Of a DNA stretch of 64,000 bases, positions 27,658 through 42,268 are shown piece by piece. Every line of letters begins with the position of its first letter. The first letter of the stretch is position 1. This stretch comes from Variovorax sp. YR216 (lineage in GTDB: Bacteria > Pseudomonadota > Gammaproteobacteria > Burkholderiales > Burkholderiaceae_C). The position numbers were made by a program, and so were the translations under genes. A model generated the notes under the pieces. That model had not been told where the DNA came from, ran no database searches, and saw only the letters and a list, made by a program, of their open reading frames with translations. The DNA lies in assembly GCF_900107745.1 (NCBI RefSeq), contig NZ_FNRO01000005.1:186001-250000 (forward strand), written 5' to 3'.

Positions 27658-28704
27658 TCAGCCTGCCTGCTGCATGAATCCGTCGAGCACGTTGACCGCA
27701 TTGGCGCCGACCTCGGCCACCGCATAGCCGCCTTCGAAGACGAAGACGGTCGGCAGCCCCGTCCGCGCGAGGTCCTCGCCGATGCGCAGGTAGTCGGGCG
27801 TGGCGAGCGTGAAGCCCGCGATCGGGTCGCCTTCGAAGGTGTCGAGGCCGAGCGAAACGACGACCGCGCCCGCCTTGAATTCGGCGATGCCGCGCAACGC
27901 TTCCTTCAGCGCCTCGCGCCAGCGCTCGAAACCCGTGCCTCGCGGCAACGGAAGGTTGCGATTGAAGCCCAGCCCCCCGCCCGCGCCGCGCTCGTCGGCA
28001 TAGCCGAGGTAGTACGGGTATTCGGTGTGCGGATCGCCGTGGATGCTGGTGAACTGCACATCGGCGCGGTCGTAGAAGATGGCCTGCGTCCCGTTGCCGT
28101 GGTGGTAGTCGATGTCGAGCACCGCCACGCGTTCCACGCCCGCATCGCGCAGCGCCTGTGCGGCAATCGCCGCGTTGTTGAGAAAGCAGTAGCCGCCGAA
28201 GAAGTCCGCCCCTGCGTGATGCCCCGGCGGCCGCGTGAGCGCAAAGGCGGCGCGCCTGCCCTGCAGCACACGCGAGACGGCAGTCAACGCGCAGCAGGCG
28301 CCCGCGCGCGCCGCGCGCCATGTGCCAGACGTCAGCGGCGTGCCGGCGTCGTACGAGAACAGGCCCATGCGCGCCGCGAAGCTCGCGGGCAGCACGTCGG
28401 AGCGGAAGGTGCGGATCGGCCAGTACGAAGGCAGTGCATCGCGCTCCGCGTTGGCCGGGTCCAGCGCAACCCACTGGTCCCATGCGTTGGCAAGGAAGTC
28501 GAGATAGCGCTGTGAATGAACACGCGCGAATACGGATTCGTCGAATTCGGCGGGCGACTCGATCGGTCCGAGGTTGCGCTCCTGCAATTCGCGCAGGACG
28601 TAGTCCGCGCGGGCCGGGACCTCGAAGCACGGCACGAGCTGGCCGCGGAACATCTCCACCTTGCCGTGATGCACGGTGTGGAGGTGATTGAAGACGGTGA
28701 GCAT
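27658..28704 (-). CDS. Histone deacetylase-family amidohydrolase (acetylpolyamine amidohydrolase-like)
   Basis: This is a 348-residue zinc hydrolase of the arginase/deacetylase fold. In bacteria such proteins remove acetyl groups from acetylpolyamines or related amides. The catalytic histidine pair is His162-His163 in RPPGHHAG. Zinc ligands are Asp199 and His201 in VLDIDYHHGN, and the third is the aspartate in SLGLDTFEGDP. The GGYAV tyrosine near the C-terminus is the usual transition-state residue. Length fits acetylpolyamine amidohydrolase (about 341). The ATG at 28704 starts 4 bp downstream of the uvrA stop, so it may be read through from uvrA, and a Bug binding-protein gene follows. Confidence 0.88.
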   Translation of the reverse strand: MLTVFNHLHTVHHGKVEMFRGQLVPCFEVPARADYVLRELQERNLGPIESPAEFDESVFARVHSQRYLDFLANAWDQWVALDPANAERDALPSYWPIRTFRSDVLPASFAARMGLFSYDAGTPLTSGTWRAARAGACCALTAVSRVLQGRRAAFALTRPPGHHAGADFFGGYCFLNNAAIAAQALRDAGVERVAVLDIDYHHGNGTQAIFYDRADVQFTSIHGDPHTEYPYYLGYADERGAGGGLGFNRNLPLPRGTGFERWREALKEALRGIAEFKAGAVVVSLGLDTFEGDPIAGFTLATPDYLRIGEDLARTGLPTVFVFEGGYAVAEVGANAVNVLDGFMQQAG

Positions 28705-28708
28705 CGCG

Positions 28709-34528
<5,820 letters not shown>

Positions 34529-34689
34529 GAATGCCTTGCGGAATGGGGCAGACATTCTAGGAATTCGGACGCACCTTCGCTTGCGGCCGCCCAACACGAT
34601 GGCCGGGCGAATCGCTTACACACCGACACACATCCGCCGGCGCCGCAAGCGGCCCACAATCCGGCTCAAATCCGACATCCCGCCAGCTC

Positions 34690-35604
34690 ATGACATTCCT
34701 CGTCGACGAAGAAATCACGTTCCGCAAGCTGGAGATCCTGCTGGCCTTCATGGAGACCGGCAATCTCGCGCGCACGGCCGAGAAGCTCGACATCAGCACG
34801 GTCAGCGTCCATCGCGCGCTGCACTCGCTGGAGACCGGCGCGCGCTGTGCGCTGTTCCGGCTCGAAGGCCGCAACCTGCTGCCCACGGATGCCGCCAGGA
34901 CACTGGCCGACGTGGCGCGCGAGGTGGTGCACACGATGTCCGAAGGCATCCGCGCCACGCGCGAGGTGGCGGGCTACTCGGCCGACCGCATCCGCATCGG
35001 ATCGCTCTTTTCGCTGACCAGCCGGACGGTACCGAAGGTGATCATGGGCATGAAGCTGCGCAAGCCCGATCTGCACACCGAACTGGTGCTGGGCTCCAAC
35101 GCCGACCTGCTGCAGAAGCTGCGCGACGGCGCGGTCGACGCGGTGCTGATGGCCGTCCCCGACGAGGCGCAGGATGTCGAATCGGAGCCGCTCTTCGAGG
35201 ACGACATCTTCTTCGCCGCGCCCACTGGCTCGCGCTACGCGGAGATGGCCGAAGTCGACCTCGGCGCGTGCAGGCACGAGCGCTTCGTGAGCCTGTCGGA
35301 AGGCTTCGTGACCTACAGCGGCTTCATGGAATCGTTCCGCATCGCGGACTTCGCGCCGGACGTCGTGATGCGCACGGGCGACATCTTCTCGCTGATGAAC
35401 CTCGTGAGCGGCGGTGTCGGCTACACGCTGCTGCCGGGTCGTGTGCGCGGGGCGCTGCCGCACAACGTGCGGCTGGTGCCGCTGCAGCCGAAGTACCTGG
35501 TGCGCCAGACCATCGCGGTGAACTTCCTGCGCACCCGCGAGCGCGATCCCAACCTGCTCGCGCTGCTGGCGCTGTGCCGAAGCTCGAAGGCCGATCTCGC
35601 CTAA
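34690..35604 (+). CDS. mdcR: LysR-type regulator of malonate utilisation (MdcR-like)
   Basis: This 304-residue LysR protein starts with EITFRKLEILLAFMETGNLARTAEKLDISTVSVHRALHSLE. This wHTH version is characteristic of the regulators encoded beside malonate transport/decarboxylase genes. A co-inducer-binding domain follows (RIRIGSLFSLTSRTVP onward). It lies in the same direction as, and 145 bp ahead of, madL, and diverges from uvrA with 161 bp between starts. By family knowledge it should activate the operon when malonate is present. The start ATG at 34690 follows a CCAGCTC sequence with no strong RBS. Confidence 0.85.
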   Translation: MTFLVDEEITFRKLEILLAFMETGNLARTAEKLDISTVSVHRALHSLETGARCALFRLEGRNLLPTDAARTLADVAREVVHTMSEGIRATREVAGYSADRIRIGSLFSLTSRTVPKVIMGMKLRKPDLHTELVLGSNADLLQKLRDGAVDAVLMAVPDEAQDVESEPLFEDDIFFAAPTGSRYAEMAEVDLGACRHERFVSLSEGFVTYSGFMESFRIADFAPDVVMRTGDIFSLMNLVSGGVGYTLLPGRVRGALPHNVRLVPLQPKYLVRQTIAVNFLRTRERDPNLLALLALCRSSKADLA

Positions 35605-35709
35605 GGTGTCGCCCGAGGGTTAACCCGCGACCGTTTCACGCACCGTAAGCATCGCCGCCCCCCGTTAATTGATCGCGCGGGGGGCCGCCGATACCGTACG
35701 TCTCCAGAA

Positions 35710-35730
35710 CGCCGCGCTTTCCGCGCGGCG
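35710..35730 (+). promoter_or_regulatory. Perfect hairpin just upstream of the madL RBS
   Basis: CGCCGCGC (35710-35717) pairs with GCGCGGCG (35723-35730) across TTTCC, ending 6 bp before the AAAGGAG RBS of madL. A second G+C-rich symmetry (a CCCCCC run near 35657-35663 with GGGGGG near 35679-35684) lies further upstream. The hairpin could end mdcR transcription or modulate madL expression. No T run is present. Confidence 0.45.
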
Positions 35731-35749
35731 CATCACAAAGGAGACGCAC

Positions 35750-36166
35750 ATGATCATTTTCGGAACCGCCCTGCTGGCCGTATGCCATCTGCTGGGCATC
35801 TTCCTCGGGGATCTGCTGGGGCAGGCGCTGGGCGTGAAGACCAACGTCGGCGGCGTCGGCATCGCCATGCTGCTGCTGATCTTCGCGCGGCTCTACATGC
35901 AGAAGCGCGACTTCCTGCCGAAGCTGACCGAGCTCGGCGTCGAGTACTGGGGCGCGATGTACATCCCCGTCGTGGTCGCCATGGCGGCGCAACAGGACAT
36001 GGTCTCGGCGCTGCGCGGCGGCCCGGTCGCGGTGCTCTCGGCCATCGCCGCCGTCGCGGTGTGTGCCTGCGTGATCGCAGCGATCAATCGGTCCGAACGG
36101 CCCCACGTCGAAACCGAAAGCGCACCGACGCTGCACGACAACCCCCTGCTGACTGAAGCGGAGTAA
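35750..36166 (+). CDS. madL: Malonate transporter subunit MadL
   Basis: MadL is the small subunit of the two-part sodium-dependent malonate carrier MadLM in the inner membrane. The 138-residue protein has about four hydrophobic segments (residues 1-20, 31-49, 68-86, 96-114) with the family block GDLLGQALGVKTNVGGVGIAMLLLI. The C-terminal 20 residues are polar. The ATG at 35750 follows AAAGGAG by 7 bp. madM begins 6 bp after the stop. It sits between the MdcR-like regulator and the decarboxylase genes. Confidence 0.9.
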   Translation: MIIFGTALLAVCHLLGIFLGDLLGQALGVKTNVGGVGIAMLLLIFARLYMQKRDFLPKLTELGVEYWGAMYIPVVVAMAAQQDMVSALRGGPVAVLSAIAAVAVCACVIAAINRSERPHVETESAPTLHDNPLLTEAE

Positions 36167-36171
36167 CCAAC

Positions 36172-36936
36172 ATGATCGAAATCCTCGAAAAAGCCGCCAT
36201 CCACAATGGCCTCGTGACCGCCTTCGCGGTGGTCGGCCTGATCATCCTGCTGTCGGGCCAGATCTCGCGCCGGCTGACCTTCGGCCGCGTGCATGGCTCC
36301 GCCATCGCGATCGTGATCGGCCTGGCGCTCGCCTACTGGGGCGGCACGCAGACCGGCGGCCACAAGGGGCTGGCCGACATGTCGCTGTTCGGCGGCATCG
36401 GATTGATGGGCGGCGCGATGCTGCGCGACTTCGCGATCGTCGCCACCGCGTTCGAGGTGCAGGCCACCGAGGCGCGCAAGGCCGGGCTGATCGGCGTGGT
36501 GTCGCTGGTGCTCGGCACCGTGCTGCCCTTCATCGTCGGCGCGGGCATCGCCTGGAGCTTCGGCTATTCGGACGCGGTGAGCATGACCACCATCGGCGCG
36601 GGCGCCGTCACCTACATCGTCGGCCCCGTCACGGGCGCGGCCATCGGCGCGACGCCGGACGTGATGGCGCTGAGCATCGCGACGGGGCTGGTCAAGGCCA
36701 TCCTCGTGATGGTGGGCACGCCGATCGCCGCGCGCTTTCTGGCACTGAAGACGCCGCGCTCGGCGATGGTGTTCGGCGGGCTCGCCGGCACCGTGAGCGG
36801 CGTGTCCGCCGGTCTCGCCGCCACCGACCGCAAGCTGGTGCCCTACGGCGCACTGGTCGCGACCTTTCACACCGGCCTCGGCTGCCTGATGGGTCCGTCG
36901 GTGCTGTTTTTTGCCACCAAGGCATTGGTGGGTTGA
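36172..36936 (+). CDS. madM: Malonate transporter subunit MadM
   Basis: MadM (254 residues) is the large membrane subunit of the malonate carrier. Seven to eight hydrophobic helices cover almost the whole length. Recognisable parts are ILLSGQISRRLTFGRVHGSAIAIVIGLALAYWGG-like helices and VTYIVGPVTGAAIGATPDVMALSIATGLVKA, which is glycine-rich as in the family. It starts 6 bp after madL and ends 10 bp before mdcA, so uptake and decarboxylation are expressed together. The system uses MadLM rather than the single-protein MdcF carrier found in some relatives. Confidence 0.9.
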   Translation: MIEILEKAAIHNGLVTAFAVVGLIILLSGQISRRLTFGRVHGSAIAIVIGLALAYWGGTQTGGHKGLADMSLFGGIGLMGGAMLRDFAIVATAFEVQATEARKAGLIGVVSLVLGTVLPFIVGAGIAWSFGYSDAVSMTTIGAGAVTYIVGPVTGAAIGATPDVMALSIATGLVKAILVMVGTPIAARFLALKTPRSAMVFGGLAGTVSGVSAGLAATDRKLVPYGALVATFHTGLGCLMGPSVLFFATKALVG

Positions 36937-36945
36937 GGAATCTCC

Positions 36946-38628
36946 ATGGACCGAATGAACTGGAACACCAAGGCCGAGAACCGCGCGGCGCGACTTGCGC
37001 GAGCGGCCAACGCGCTCGGCACCGACCTGGCGGGCAAGCACGTCGCCACCGAAGCGATCGGCAAGCTGCTCGAAGCCGTGCTGGAGCCGGGCGACCGGGT
37101 CTGCCTCGAAGGCAACAACCAGAAGCAGGCCGATTTCCTGGCGCGCGCGCTGGTGCAGGTCGATCCGGCGAAGGTGCACGGCCTGCACATGGTGCAGTCG
37201 GTGCTCGCGCTGCCCGAGCACCTCGATGTGTTCGAGAACGGCGTCGCCGCGCGGCTGGACTTCAGCTTCTCGGGCCCGCAGGGCGCACGGCTGGCCAAGC
37301 TGGTGTCGGGCGGGCGCATCGAGATCGGCGCCATCCACACCTACCTCGAACTCTTCGCGCGCTACTTCGTCGACCTCACGCCGAAGGTGGCGCTGGTGAC
37401 CGCGCATGCGGCCGATGCCGAAGGCAACCTCTACACCGGCCCCAACACCGAGGACACGCCGGTCATCGCGGAGGCCACGGCCTTCTCGGGCGGCATCCTG
37501 ATCGCGCAGGTGAACGAGCTGGTCGACGGCAAGACCACCACACTGCCGCGCGTGGACATTCCGGCCGACTGGGTCTCCTTCGTCGTCAAGGCGCCGCGTC
37601 CCAACTTCATCGAACCGCTGTTCACGCGTGACCCGGCGCAGATCAGCGAGATCCAGGTGCTGATGGCGATGATGGCGATCAAGGGCATCTACGCCGAGTA
37701 CGGCGTGCAGCGCCTGAACCACGGCATCGGCTTCGACACCGCCGCCATCGAGCTGCTGCTGCCGACCTATGCGGAGTCGCTCGGCCTCAAGGGAAAGATC
37801 TGCAAGCACTGGGCGCTGAACCCGCATCCGGCGCTGATCCCCGCCATCGAGGCGGGCTGGGTGGAATCAGTGCATTCCTTCGGCTCGGAGCTGGGCATGG
37901 AGGACTACATCCGCGCGCGCTCCGACGTGTTCTTCACGGGGCCCGACGGCAGCCTGCGCAGCAACCGCGCGCTGTGCCAGGCGGCAGGCCACTATGCGTG
38001 CGACCTGTTCATCGGCTCGACGCTGCAGATCGACCTGGACGGCAACAGCTCGACCGCGACGCTGGGCCGCATCGCCGGCTTCGGCGGCGCGCCCAACATG
38101 GGCGCCGATGCGCGCGGGCGGCGCCATGCGAGCCCGGCGTGGCTCAAGGCGGGCCGCGAGGCGCGCAACGGTCGTAGCGGCGCGGCCGGCACGCCGCGCG
38201 GACAGAAGCTCGTGGTGCAGATGGTCGAGACCTTCCGCGAGCACATGCAGCCTGCCTTCGTCGACAGGCTCGATGCCTGGACCCTGCAGGAGCAGGCCGG
38301 CATGGAACTGCCGCCGATCATGATCTACGGCGACGACGTCACGCACATCCTCACCGAGGAAGGCATTGCCAACCTGCTGCTGTGCCGCACCGATGCGGAG
38401 CGCGAGCAGGCGATCCGCGGCGTGGCCGGCTACACCGCCATCGGGCTCGGCCGCGATCGCCGCGCTGTCGAAAACCTGCGCGACCGCGGCGTGATCCGCC
38501 GCCCGGAAGACCTCGGCATCGATCCGCGCGAGGCCACGCGCAACCTGCTGGCGGCGCGGAGCATGCGCGATCTGGTGCGCGCATCGGGCGGTCTCTATCA
38601 GCCCCCCAAGCGATTCAGAAACTGGTGA
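36946..38628 (+). CDS. mdcA: Malonate decarboxylase alpha subunit (malonate:ACP transferase)
   Basis: MdcA (560 residues) exchanges acetyl for malonyl on the thiol prosthetic group of the carrier protein MdcC, the first step of biotin-independent malonate decarboxylation. The fold is of the CoA-transferase type. Blocks such as VCLEGNNQKQADFLARALVQVDP, GPNTEDTPVIAEATAFSGG and FIGSTLQIDLDGNSSTATLGRIAGFGGAPNMG are family-typical. The last, glycine-rich, block is the CoA/ACP-binding region. A second in-frame ATG at 36955 is nearly as good a start. The cytoplasmic complex is MdcA-C-D-E. Confidence 0.93.
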   Translation: MDRMNWNTKAENRAARLARAANALGTDLAGKHVATEAIGKLLEAVLEPGDRVCLEGNNQKQADFLARALVQVDPAKVHGLHMVQSVLALPEHLDVFENGVAARLDFSFSGPQGARLAKLVSGGRIEIGAIHTYLELFARYFVDLTPKVALVTAHAADAEGNLYTGPNTEDTPVIAEATAFSGGILIAQVNELVDGKTTTLPRVDIPADWVSFVVKAPRPNFIEPLFTRDPAQISEIQVLMAMMAIKGIYAEYGVQRLNHGIGFDTAAIELLLPTYAESLGLKGKICKHWALNPHPALIPAIEAGWVESVHSFGSELGMEDYIRARSDVFFTGPDGSLRSNRALCQAAGHYACDLFIGSTLQIDLDGNSSTATLGRIAGFGGAPNMGADARGRRHASPAWLKAGREARNGRSGAAGTPRGQKLVVQMVETFREHMQPAFVDRLDAWTLQEQAGMELPPIMIYGDDVTHILTEEGIANLLLCRTDAEREQAIRGVAGYTAIGLGRDRRAVENLRDRGVIRRPEDLGIDPREATRNLLAARSMRDLVRASGGLYQPPKRFRNW

Positions 38629-38641
38629 TCGGAGAACGACC

Positions 38642-38983
38642 ATGACCATTCCCGCAGGGCTCGAAGCCCTCGATTTCTCCTTCGCCGGCATCCGGCCGGC
38701 CGGCACCTTCGCGCCGGTGCTGGTCGGCGTCGTCGGCTCGGGCAACCTGGAGGTGCTGCTCGAAGCAGCCGGCGGCGACGGCTGCAGCGTGCGCGTCGAG
38801 ACCTCGGCGCGCGGCTTCGGCCCGATCTGGGAAGCCGTGCTCGGCGACTTCCACGAACGGCATCCGCTGGCCGGCGTAAGCATCTCCATTAACGACATGG
38901 GTGCGACACCCGCCGTCGTCAGCCTGCGGCTCGACCAGGCCGTGGCCGAACTGCCGAAAGCGGCACAAGGAGGACAGCCATGA
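38642..38983 (+). CDS. mdcC: Malonate decarboxylase acyl carrier protein (delta subunit)
   Basis: MdcC carries the 2'-(5''-phosphoribosyl)-3'-dephospho-CoA prosthetic group that holds acetyl or malonyl during the reaction. At 113 residues it fits the family. The attachment serine is expected to be Ser33 in VGVVGSGNLEVLLE, the position of the modified serine in the Klebsiella protein by motif. The RBS GGAGAACGACC precedes the ATG, and the stop overlaps the mdcD start in an ATGA quartet, which would help keep subunits stoichiometric. Confidence 0.92.
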   Translation: MTIPAGLEALDFSFAGIRPAGTFAPVLVGVVGSGNLEVLLEAAGGDGCSVRVETSARGFGPIWEAVLGDFHERHPLAGVSISINDMGATPAVVSLRLDQAVAELPKAAQGGQP

Positions 38984-39858
38984 TCAGCTACGCCGAATGC
39001 TCGGCGCGCGAACGGCTCGCGCAGGTGCTCGATGCGGGGAGCTTCCATGAATGGCTGCCGCCGTCCGAACGGCTCACCAGCCCGCATCTCGCGCAGCTCG
39101 GCGTGCCTTCTTCCTTCGACGACGGCGTGGCCATCGGCCGCGCGAAGCTCGGCGGCGTGGAGGTGTTCGTCGCCGCGCAGGAAGGCGCCTTCATGGGCGG
39201 CGGTGTCGGCGAAGTGCATGGCGCCAAGCTGGTCGGCCTGCTGCGCCGCGCGCTGCGCGACCGGCCGGCGGCGGTGCTGCTGCTGGCCGAATCGGGCGGC
39301 GTTCGGCTGCACGAGGCCAACGCCGGGCTGATCGCGGTGTCGGAGGTGATGCGCGCCGTGCTCGACGTGCGCGCGGCCGGCGTGCCGGTCATCACGCTGA
39401 TCGGCGGCGCCAACGGCTGCTTCGGCGGGATGGGCATCGTCGCGCGCTGCACCGACCACATCGTGATGAGCGACGTGGGGCGGCTCGCCATGTCCGGCCC
39501 CGAGGTGATCGAGGCCTCGCACGGCGTGGAGGAATTCGACTCGCGCGACCGTGCACTGGTGTGGCGCACCACCGGCGGCAAGCATCGCTGGCTCATCGGC
39601 GATTGCGACGTGCTGGTGGAAGACGACGTGGCTGCGTTCAGGCAGGCCGCGCTCGACGCGATCGGCGCGTCGAGGCCGGTGACGCTCGACGCGCTCGAAC
39701 AAGAACACGCGCTGCTTGCTGCGCGCCTGCGCATGCTGCCGACCGCGGACGAAGCGGGCGACGACGCCATCGCGCTGTGGACCCGCCTGGGCATCCCCGA
39801 CGCCGCGCGCGTGCCCGAACTCGACGTGGCCGCCGTGCGTGCGCTGCGCCCGGAATGA
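38980..39858 (+). CDS. mdcD: Malonate decarboxylase beta subunit
   Basis: MdcD (292 residues) together with MdcE decarboxylates malonyl-MdcC to acetyl-MdcC plus CO2. It has the crotonase/carboxyltransferase fold. FVAAQEGAFMGGGVGEVHGAKLVGLL, LLLAESGGVRLHEANAG and ITLIGGANGCFGGMGIVARCTDHIVMSDV are recognisable, the last lining the oxyanion-hole region. It starts inside the mdcC stop and ends 19 bp before mdcE with an AGGAG between them. Confidence 0.92.
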   Translation: MISYAECSARERLAQVLDAGSFHEWLPPSERLTSPHLAQLGVPSSFDDGVAIGRAKLGGVEVFVAAQEGAFMGGGVGEVHGAKLVGLLRRALRDRPAAVLLLAESGGVRLHEANAGLIAVSEVMRAVLDVRAAGVPVITLIGGANGCFGGMGIVARCTDHIVMSDVGRLAMSGPEVIEASHGVEEFDSRDRALVWRTTGGKHRWLIGDCDVLVEDDVAAFRQAALDAIGASRPVTLDALEQEHALLAARLRMLPTADEAGDDAIALWTRLGIPDAARVPELDVAAVRALRPE

Positions 39859-39877
39859 GACGCTCAGGAGCAAGACG

Positions 39878-40579
39878 ATGGACTGGAACCTTCTCGCCAC
39901 CCGCCTCTTCGGCGCCGCTCACGGCATCACCGCAGAGGACGATTTCCTGCACGGCACCGTGCACTTCGACGGCCGGCCGATCACGGTGGTCGGCACCACG
40001 AACCACGCGCCCATCGGCGTGCGGGTGGCTCTGGCACAGGCGCGCGTGGTGCTGGACACCATCGCGCAGCACCCGGAGCGGCCGATCCTGCTGCTCATCG
40101 ACACGCAGGGCCAGCAATTGCGCCGGCGCGACGAACTGCTCGGCATCAACCGCGCGATGGCGCACCTCGGCGCAAGCATCGATCTCGCGCGGCGCCGCGG
40201 ACACCGCGTGATCGGGCTGGTGTACGACCAGGCGCTGTCCGGCGGCTTCATCACCTCGGGCCTGATCGCGGACGCGTGCTATGCGCTCCCCGAAGCCGAG
40301 ATCCGCGTGATGCGAATCCCCGCGATGGCGCGCGTGACGAAGCTGCCCGAGGACATGCTCGTCGCGTTGTCGCAGTCGAATCCGGTGTTCGCGCCCGGTG
40401 TTGCGAACTACGTCGCGATGGGCGGCGTGCGCGCGCTGTGGGAGGGCGACCTGGCCGCCGCGCTGCGCGACGCGCTCGCGCACACGCCGAGGGACGACCG
40501 GCGCGCCGTCGATGGTGCCGAGCGCGGCGGCCGCCGGCTGGCCGCCGCTGTCGCGCAGCGCGTGCTGGACGCGGCCTGA
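39878..40579 (+). CDS. mdcE: Malonate decarboxylase gamma subunit
   Basis: MdcE (233 residues) is the second half of the decarboxylase catalytic pair with MdcD. The segment RPILLLIDTQGQQLRRRDELLGINRAMAHL and YDQALSGGFITSGLIADACYALPEAEIRVM are family markers. I took the ATG at 39878 because CAGGAG ends 7 bp upstream and the length then fits the family; the frame is open well upstream but that is mdcD shadow. The C-terminal 30 residues are arginine- and alanine-rich and poorly conserved. mdcG follows 8 bp later. Confidence 0.9.
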   Translation: MDWNLLATRLFGAAHGITAEDDFLHGTVHFDGRPITVVGTTNHAPIGVRVALAQARVVLDTIAQHPERPILLLIDTQGQQLRRRDELLGINRAMAHLGASIDLARRRGHRVIGLVYDQALSGGFITSGLIADACYALPEAEIRVMRIPAMARVTKLPEDMLVALSQSNPVFAPGVANYVAMGGVRALWEGDLAAALRDALAHTPRDDRRAVDGAERGGRRLAAAVAQRVLDAA

Positions 40580-40587
40580 GGCTCGCC

Positions 40588-41271
40588 ATGATGCCGCTGC
40601 GCCGTCACCGGCTGGCCTTTCTTTCGGACATGGGCTGGGCCGACGTCCGCGCCCGTGCGTGGGACGCCCAGGCACAGGCCTGCATCGACCACTGGGCCGC
40701 GCATCGCCTGCCGCTGGTCGTCACGCGCCAGCCGCAAGCGGATTCGGGCGAAGGCCGGATCGCGCTCGGCCTGCCGGCGCCACTGCAATGGGATCGGCGC
40801 CGCCTCGCGATCCACGTGCCCCGCAGCGCGCTGGCCTGGTTCGACGAGTTCCCGCGCGCGGAAGATGCCGCGAGCCTGCTGCCGCGCATTCCGCGCGCCG
40901 CCTGGCGCACGCTGGGGCGCCAGCTCGCGGCCTGCCATGCCTCGGCGCGCGTCTACGGCGCCTACGGCTGGCAGTTGCTGACCGGACTCCCCTGCGTCCG
41001 CGAAAGCTCCGACATCGATGTGTGGATTGGCGTGCGCGACGCCGAGCAGGCGGACGCCGTCGCCCACCACCTCGAAGCCTTCGCGCCCCGACATCCGCGA
41101 CTCGACGGCGAACTGGTCTTCGAGGACGGTACGGCCGTCGCATGGCGCGAGTGGCAGGCATGGCGCGCAGGCCGTGCGCGCCACCTGCTCGTGAAACGCC
41201 TGCACGGCGCGTCGATGGCGGATGCGTCCTTCGTGCGCCGGCATGCGCCGGCGCTGGAGATGGCGGCATGA
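40588..41271 (+). CDS. mdcG: Phosphoribosyl-dephospho-CoA transferase (malonate decarboxylase holo-ACP synthase)
   Basis: MdcG (227 residues) transfers the phosphoribosyl-dephospho-CoA group to the serine of apo-MdcC. It belongs to the nucleotidyltransferase fold; the metal-binding DxD is Asp142 and Asp144 in ESSDIDVWIG, and GAYGWQLLTGLPCV just before it matches the family. Two ATGs lie in tandem (40588, 40591). The stop overlaps the ATG of a 41-codon repeat-encoded frame. It partners with MdcB, which makes the triphosphoribosyl donor. Confidence 0.88.
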   Translation: MMPLRRHRLAFLSDMGWADVRARAWDAQAQACIDHWAAHRLPLVVTRQPQADSGEGRIALGLPAPLQWDRRRLAIHVPRSALAWFDEFPRAEDAASLLPRIPRAAWRTLGRQLAACHASARVYGAYGWQLLTGLPCVRESSDIDVWIGVRDAEQADAVAHHLEAFAPRHPRLDGELVFEDGTAVAWREWQAWRAGRARHLLVKRLHGASMADASFVRRHAPALEMAA

Positions 41272-41392
41272 GCCGCCCGGCCGCTCCGAAGGCGAATTCC
41301 GAAGCGCTGCTGCGCGAAGGTTACCCAATGAGCGCCGCCCGGCCGCCCGAAGGCGCTCGCACCGCAGCGCGGAGCGCGGAGGTTTCCGAATG
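41268..41392 (+). repeat. Two tandem copies of a ~63-bp junction repeat between mdcG and mdcB
   Basis: Copy 1 (about 41268-41329) and copy 2 (about 41328-41392) share GCCGCCCGGCCG, CCGAAGGCG, a GCGCGGAGG/GCGCGAAGG RBS-like block and a final ATG. Copy 1 begins at the ATGA that overlaps the mdcG stop, and copy 2 ends at the mdcB ATGA. Read from the first ATG they form one 41-codon frame whose TGA overlaps the mdcB start. The second copy supplies the mdcB RBS (GGAGG, 8 bp before the ATG). A third copy lies at 42265-42329. Confidence 0.7.
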
Positions 41393-42268
41393 ACTGCACT
41401 CGCCATGTCGCACGGCGCGCATCGCGCGACGCATGCGCTGCGCCTCACCGTCGCCGACATCGGGCGCGCCGCGACGCTCGCATTGCACGACGAGCTCGAA
41501 CTCGCACCCAAGCCAGGCCTCGTGTCGTTCATCGACAGCGGCAGCCACGCCGACATGGACGCGCACACCTTCATGCGCAGCCTGTTCGCACTGCGTCACT
41601 ACTTCGTGCAAATCGCGGCACTGGGCGAAGCGCACGCGCCCTTCGAAGCGCTGGAGCACTGCGGCATCGCCGCCGAACAACGGATGCTCGCGGCCACCGG
41701 TGGCATCAACACGCATCGCGGCGCAATCTTCACGCTCGGCCTGCTTTGCGCATCGGCGGGTGCGCTCGTGCGCGAAGGACAACCGCTGTCGCCGCACGCG
41801 TTGCGCACCGCTCTGCGCCGGCACTGGGGCGATGCGCTCCATACGCGCAGCCGCCGCGTATCGATGTTGCCCGGCGGCGTCGCTGCGCGCCGATACGGAC
41901 TGCGCAGCGCGTCGGAAGAAGCCGCGCTCGGATTCCCGGTGCTGTTCGACATCGCCGTACCGGCACTCGCCGCGGCAACCCGTTGCGGACTGGACTCGCA
42001 GCGTGCTCGGCTCGACACGCTGTTCGCCATCATGGCGTCGCTCGACGACAGCAACCTCGCGCATCGAGGCGGCCTCGCGGGCTTGCACCACGCACGGCAT
42101 GCCGCGCGCGGCTATCTCGAACGCGGTGGCGCGGCGACCGACAAGCACTTTGAAGCCGCATGGGCCATCCATCGCGATTTCGTCGCGCGCCGCCTGTCGC
42201 CCGGGGGCGCGGCCGACACGCTCGCGGCCGCCTGCTGGATGCGGCGCATCTGCACACGGCTGGCATGA
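41390..42268 (+). CDS. mdcB: Triphosphoribosyl-dephospho-CoA synthase
   Basis: MdcB (292 residues) makes 2'-(5''-triphosphoribosyl)-3'-dephospho-CoA from dephospho-CoA and ATP, the precursor that MdcG attaches to MdcC. It is homologous to CitG. Conserved parts are ELAPKPGLVSFIDSGSHADMDAHTFMRS, AATGGINTHRGAIFTLGLL and the MASLDDSNLAHRGG block, which match the ATP/CoA-binding motifs of the family. The ATG overlaps the end of the junction repeat frame, and its own stop overlaps the next repeat copy. Confidence 0.9.
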   Translation: MTALAMSHGAHRATHALRLTVADIGRAATLALHDELELAPKPGLVSFIDSGSHADMDAHTFMRSLFALRHYFVQIAALGEAHAPFEALEHCGIAAEQRMLAATGGINTHRGAIFTLGLLCASAGALVREGQPLSPHALRTALRRHWGDALHTRSRRVSMLPGGVAARRYGLRSASEEAALGFPVLFDIAVPALAAATRCGLDSQRARLDTLFAIMASLDDSNLAHRGGLAGLHHARHAARGYLERGGAATDKHFEAAWAIHRDFVARRLSPGGAADTLAAACWMRRICTRLA

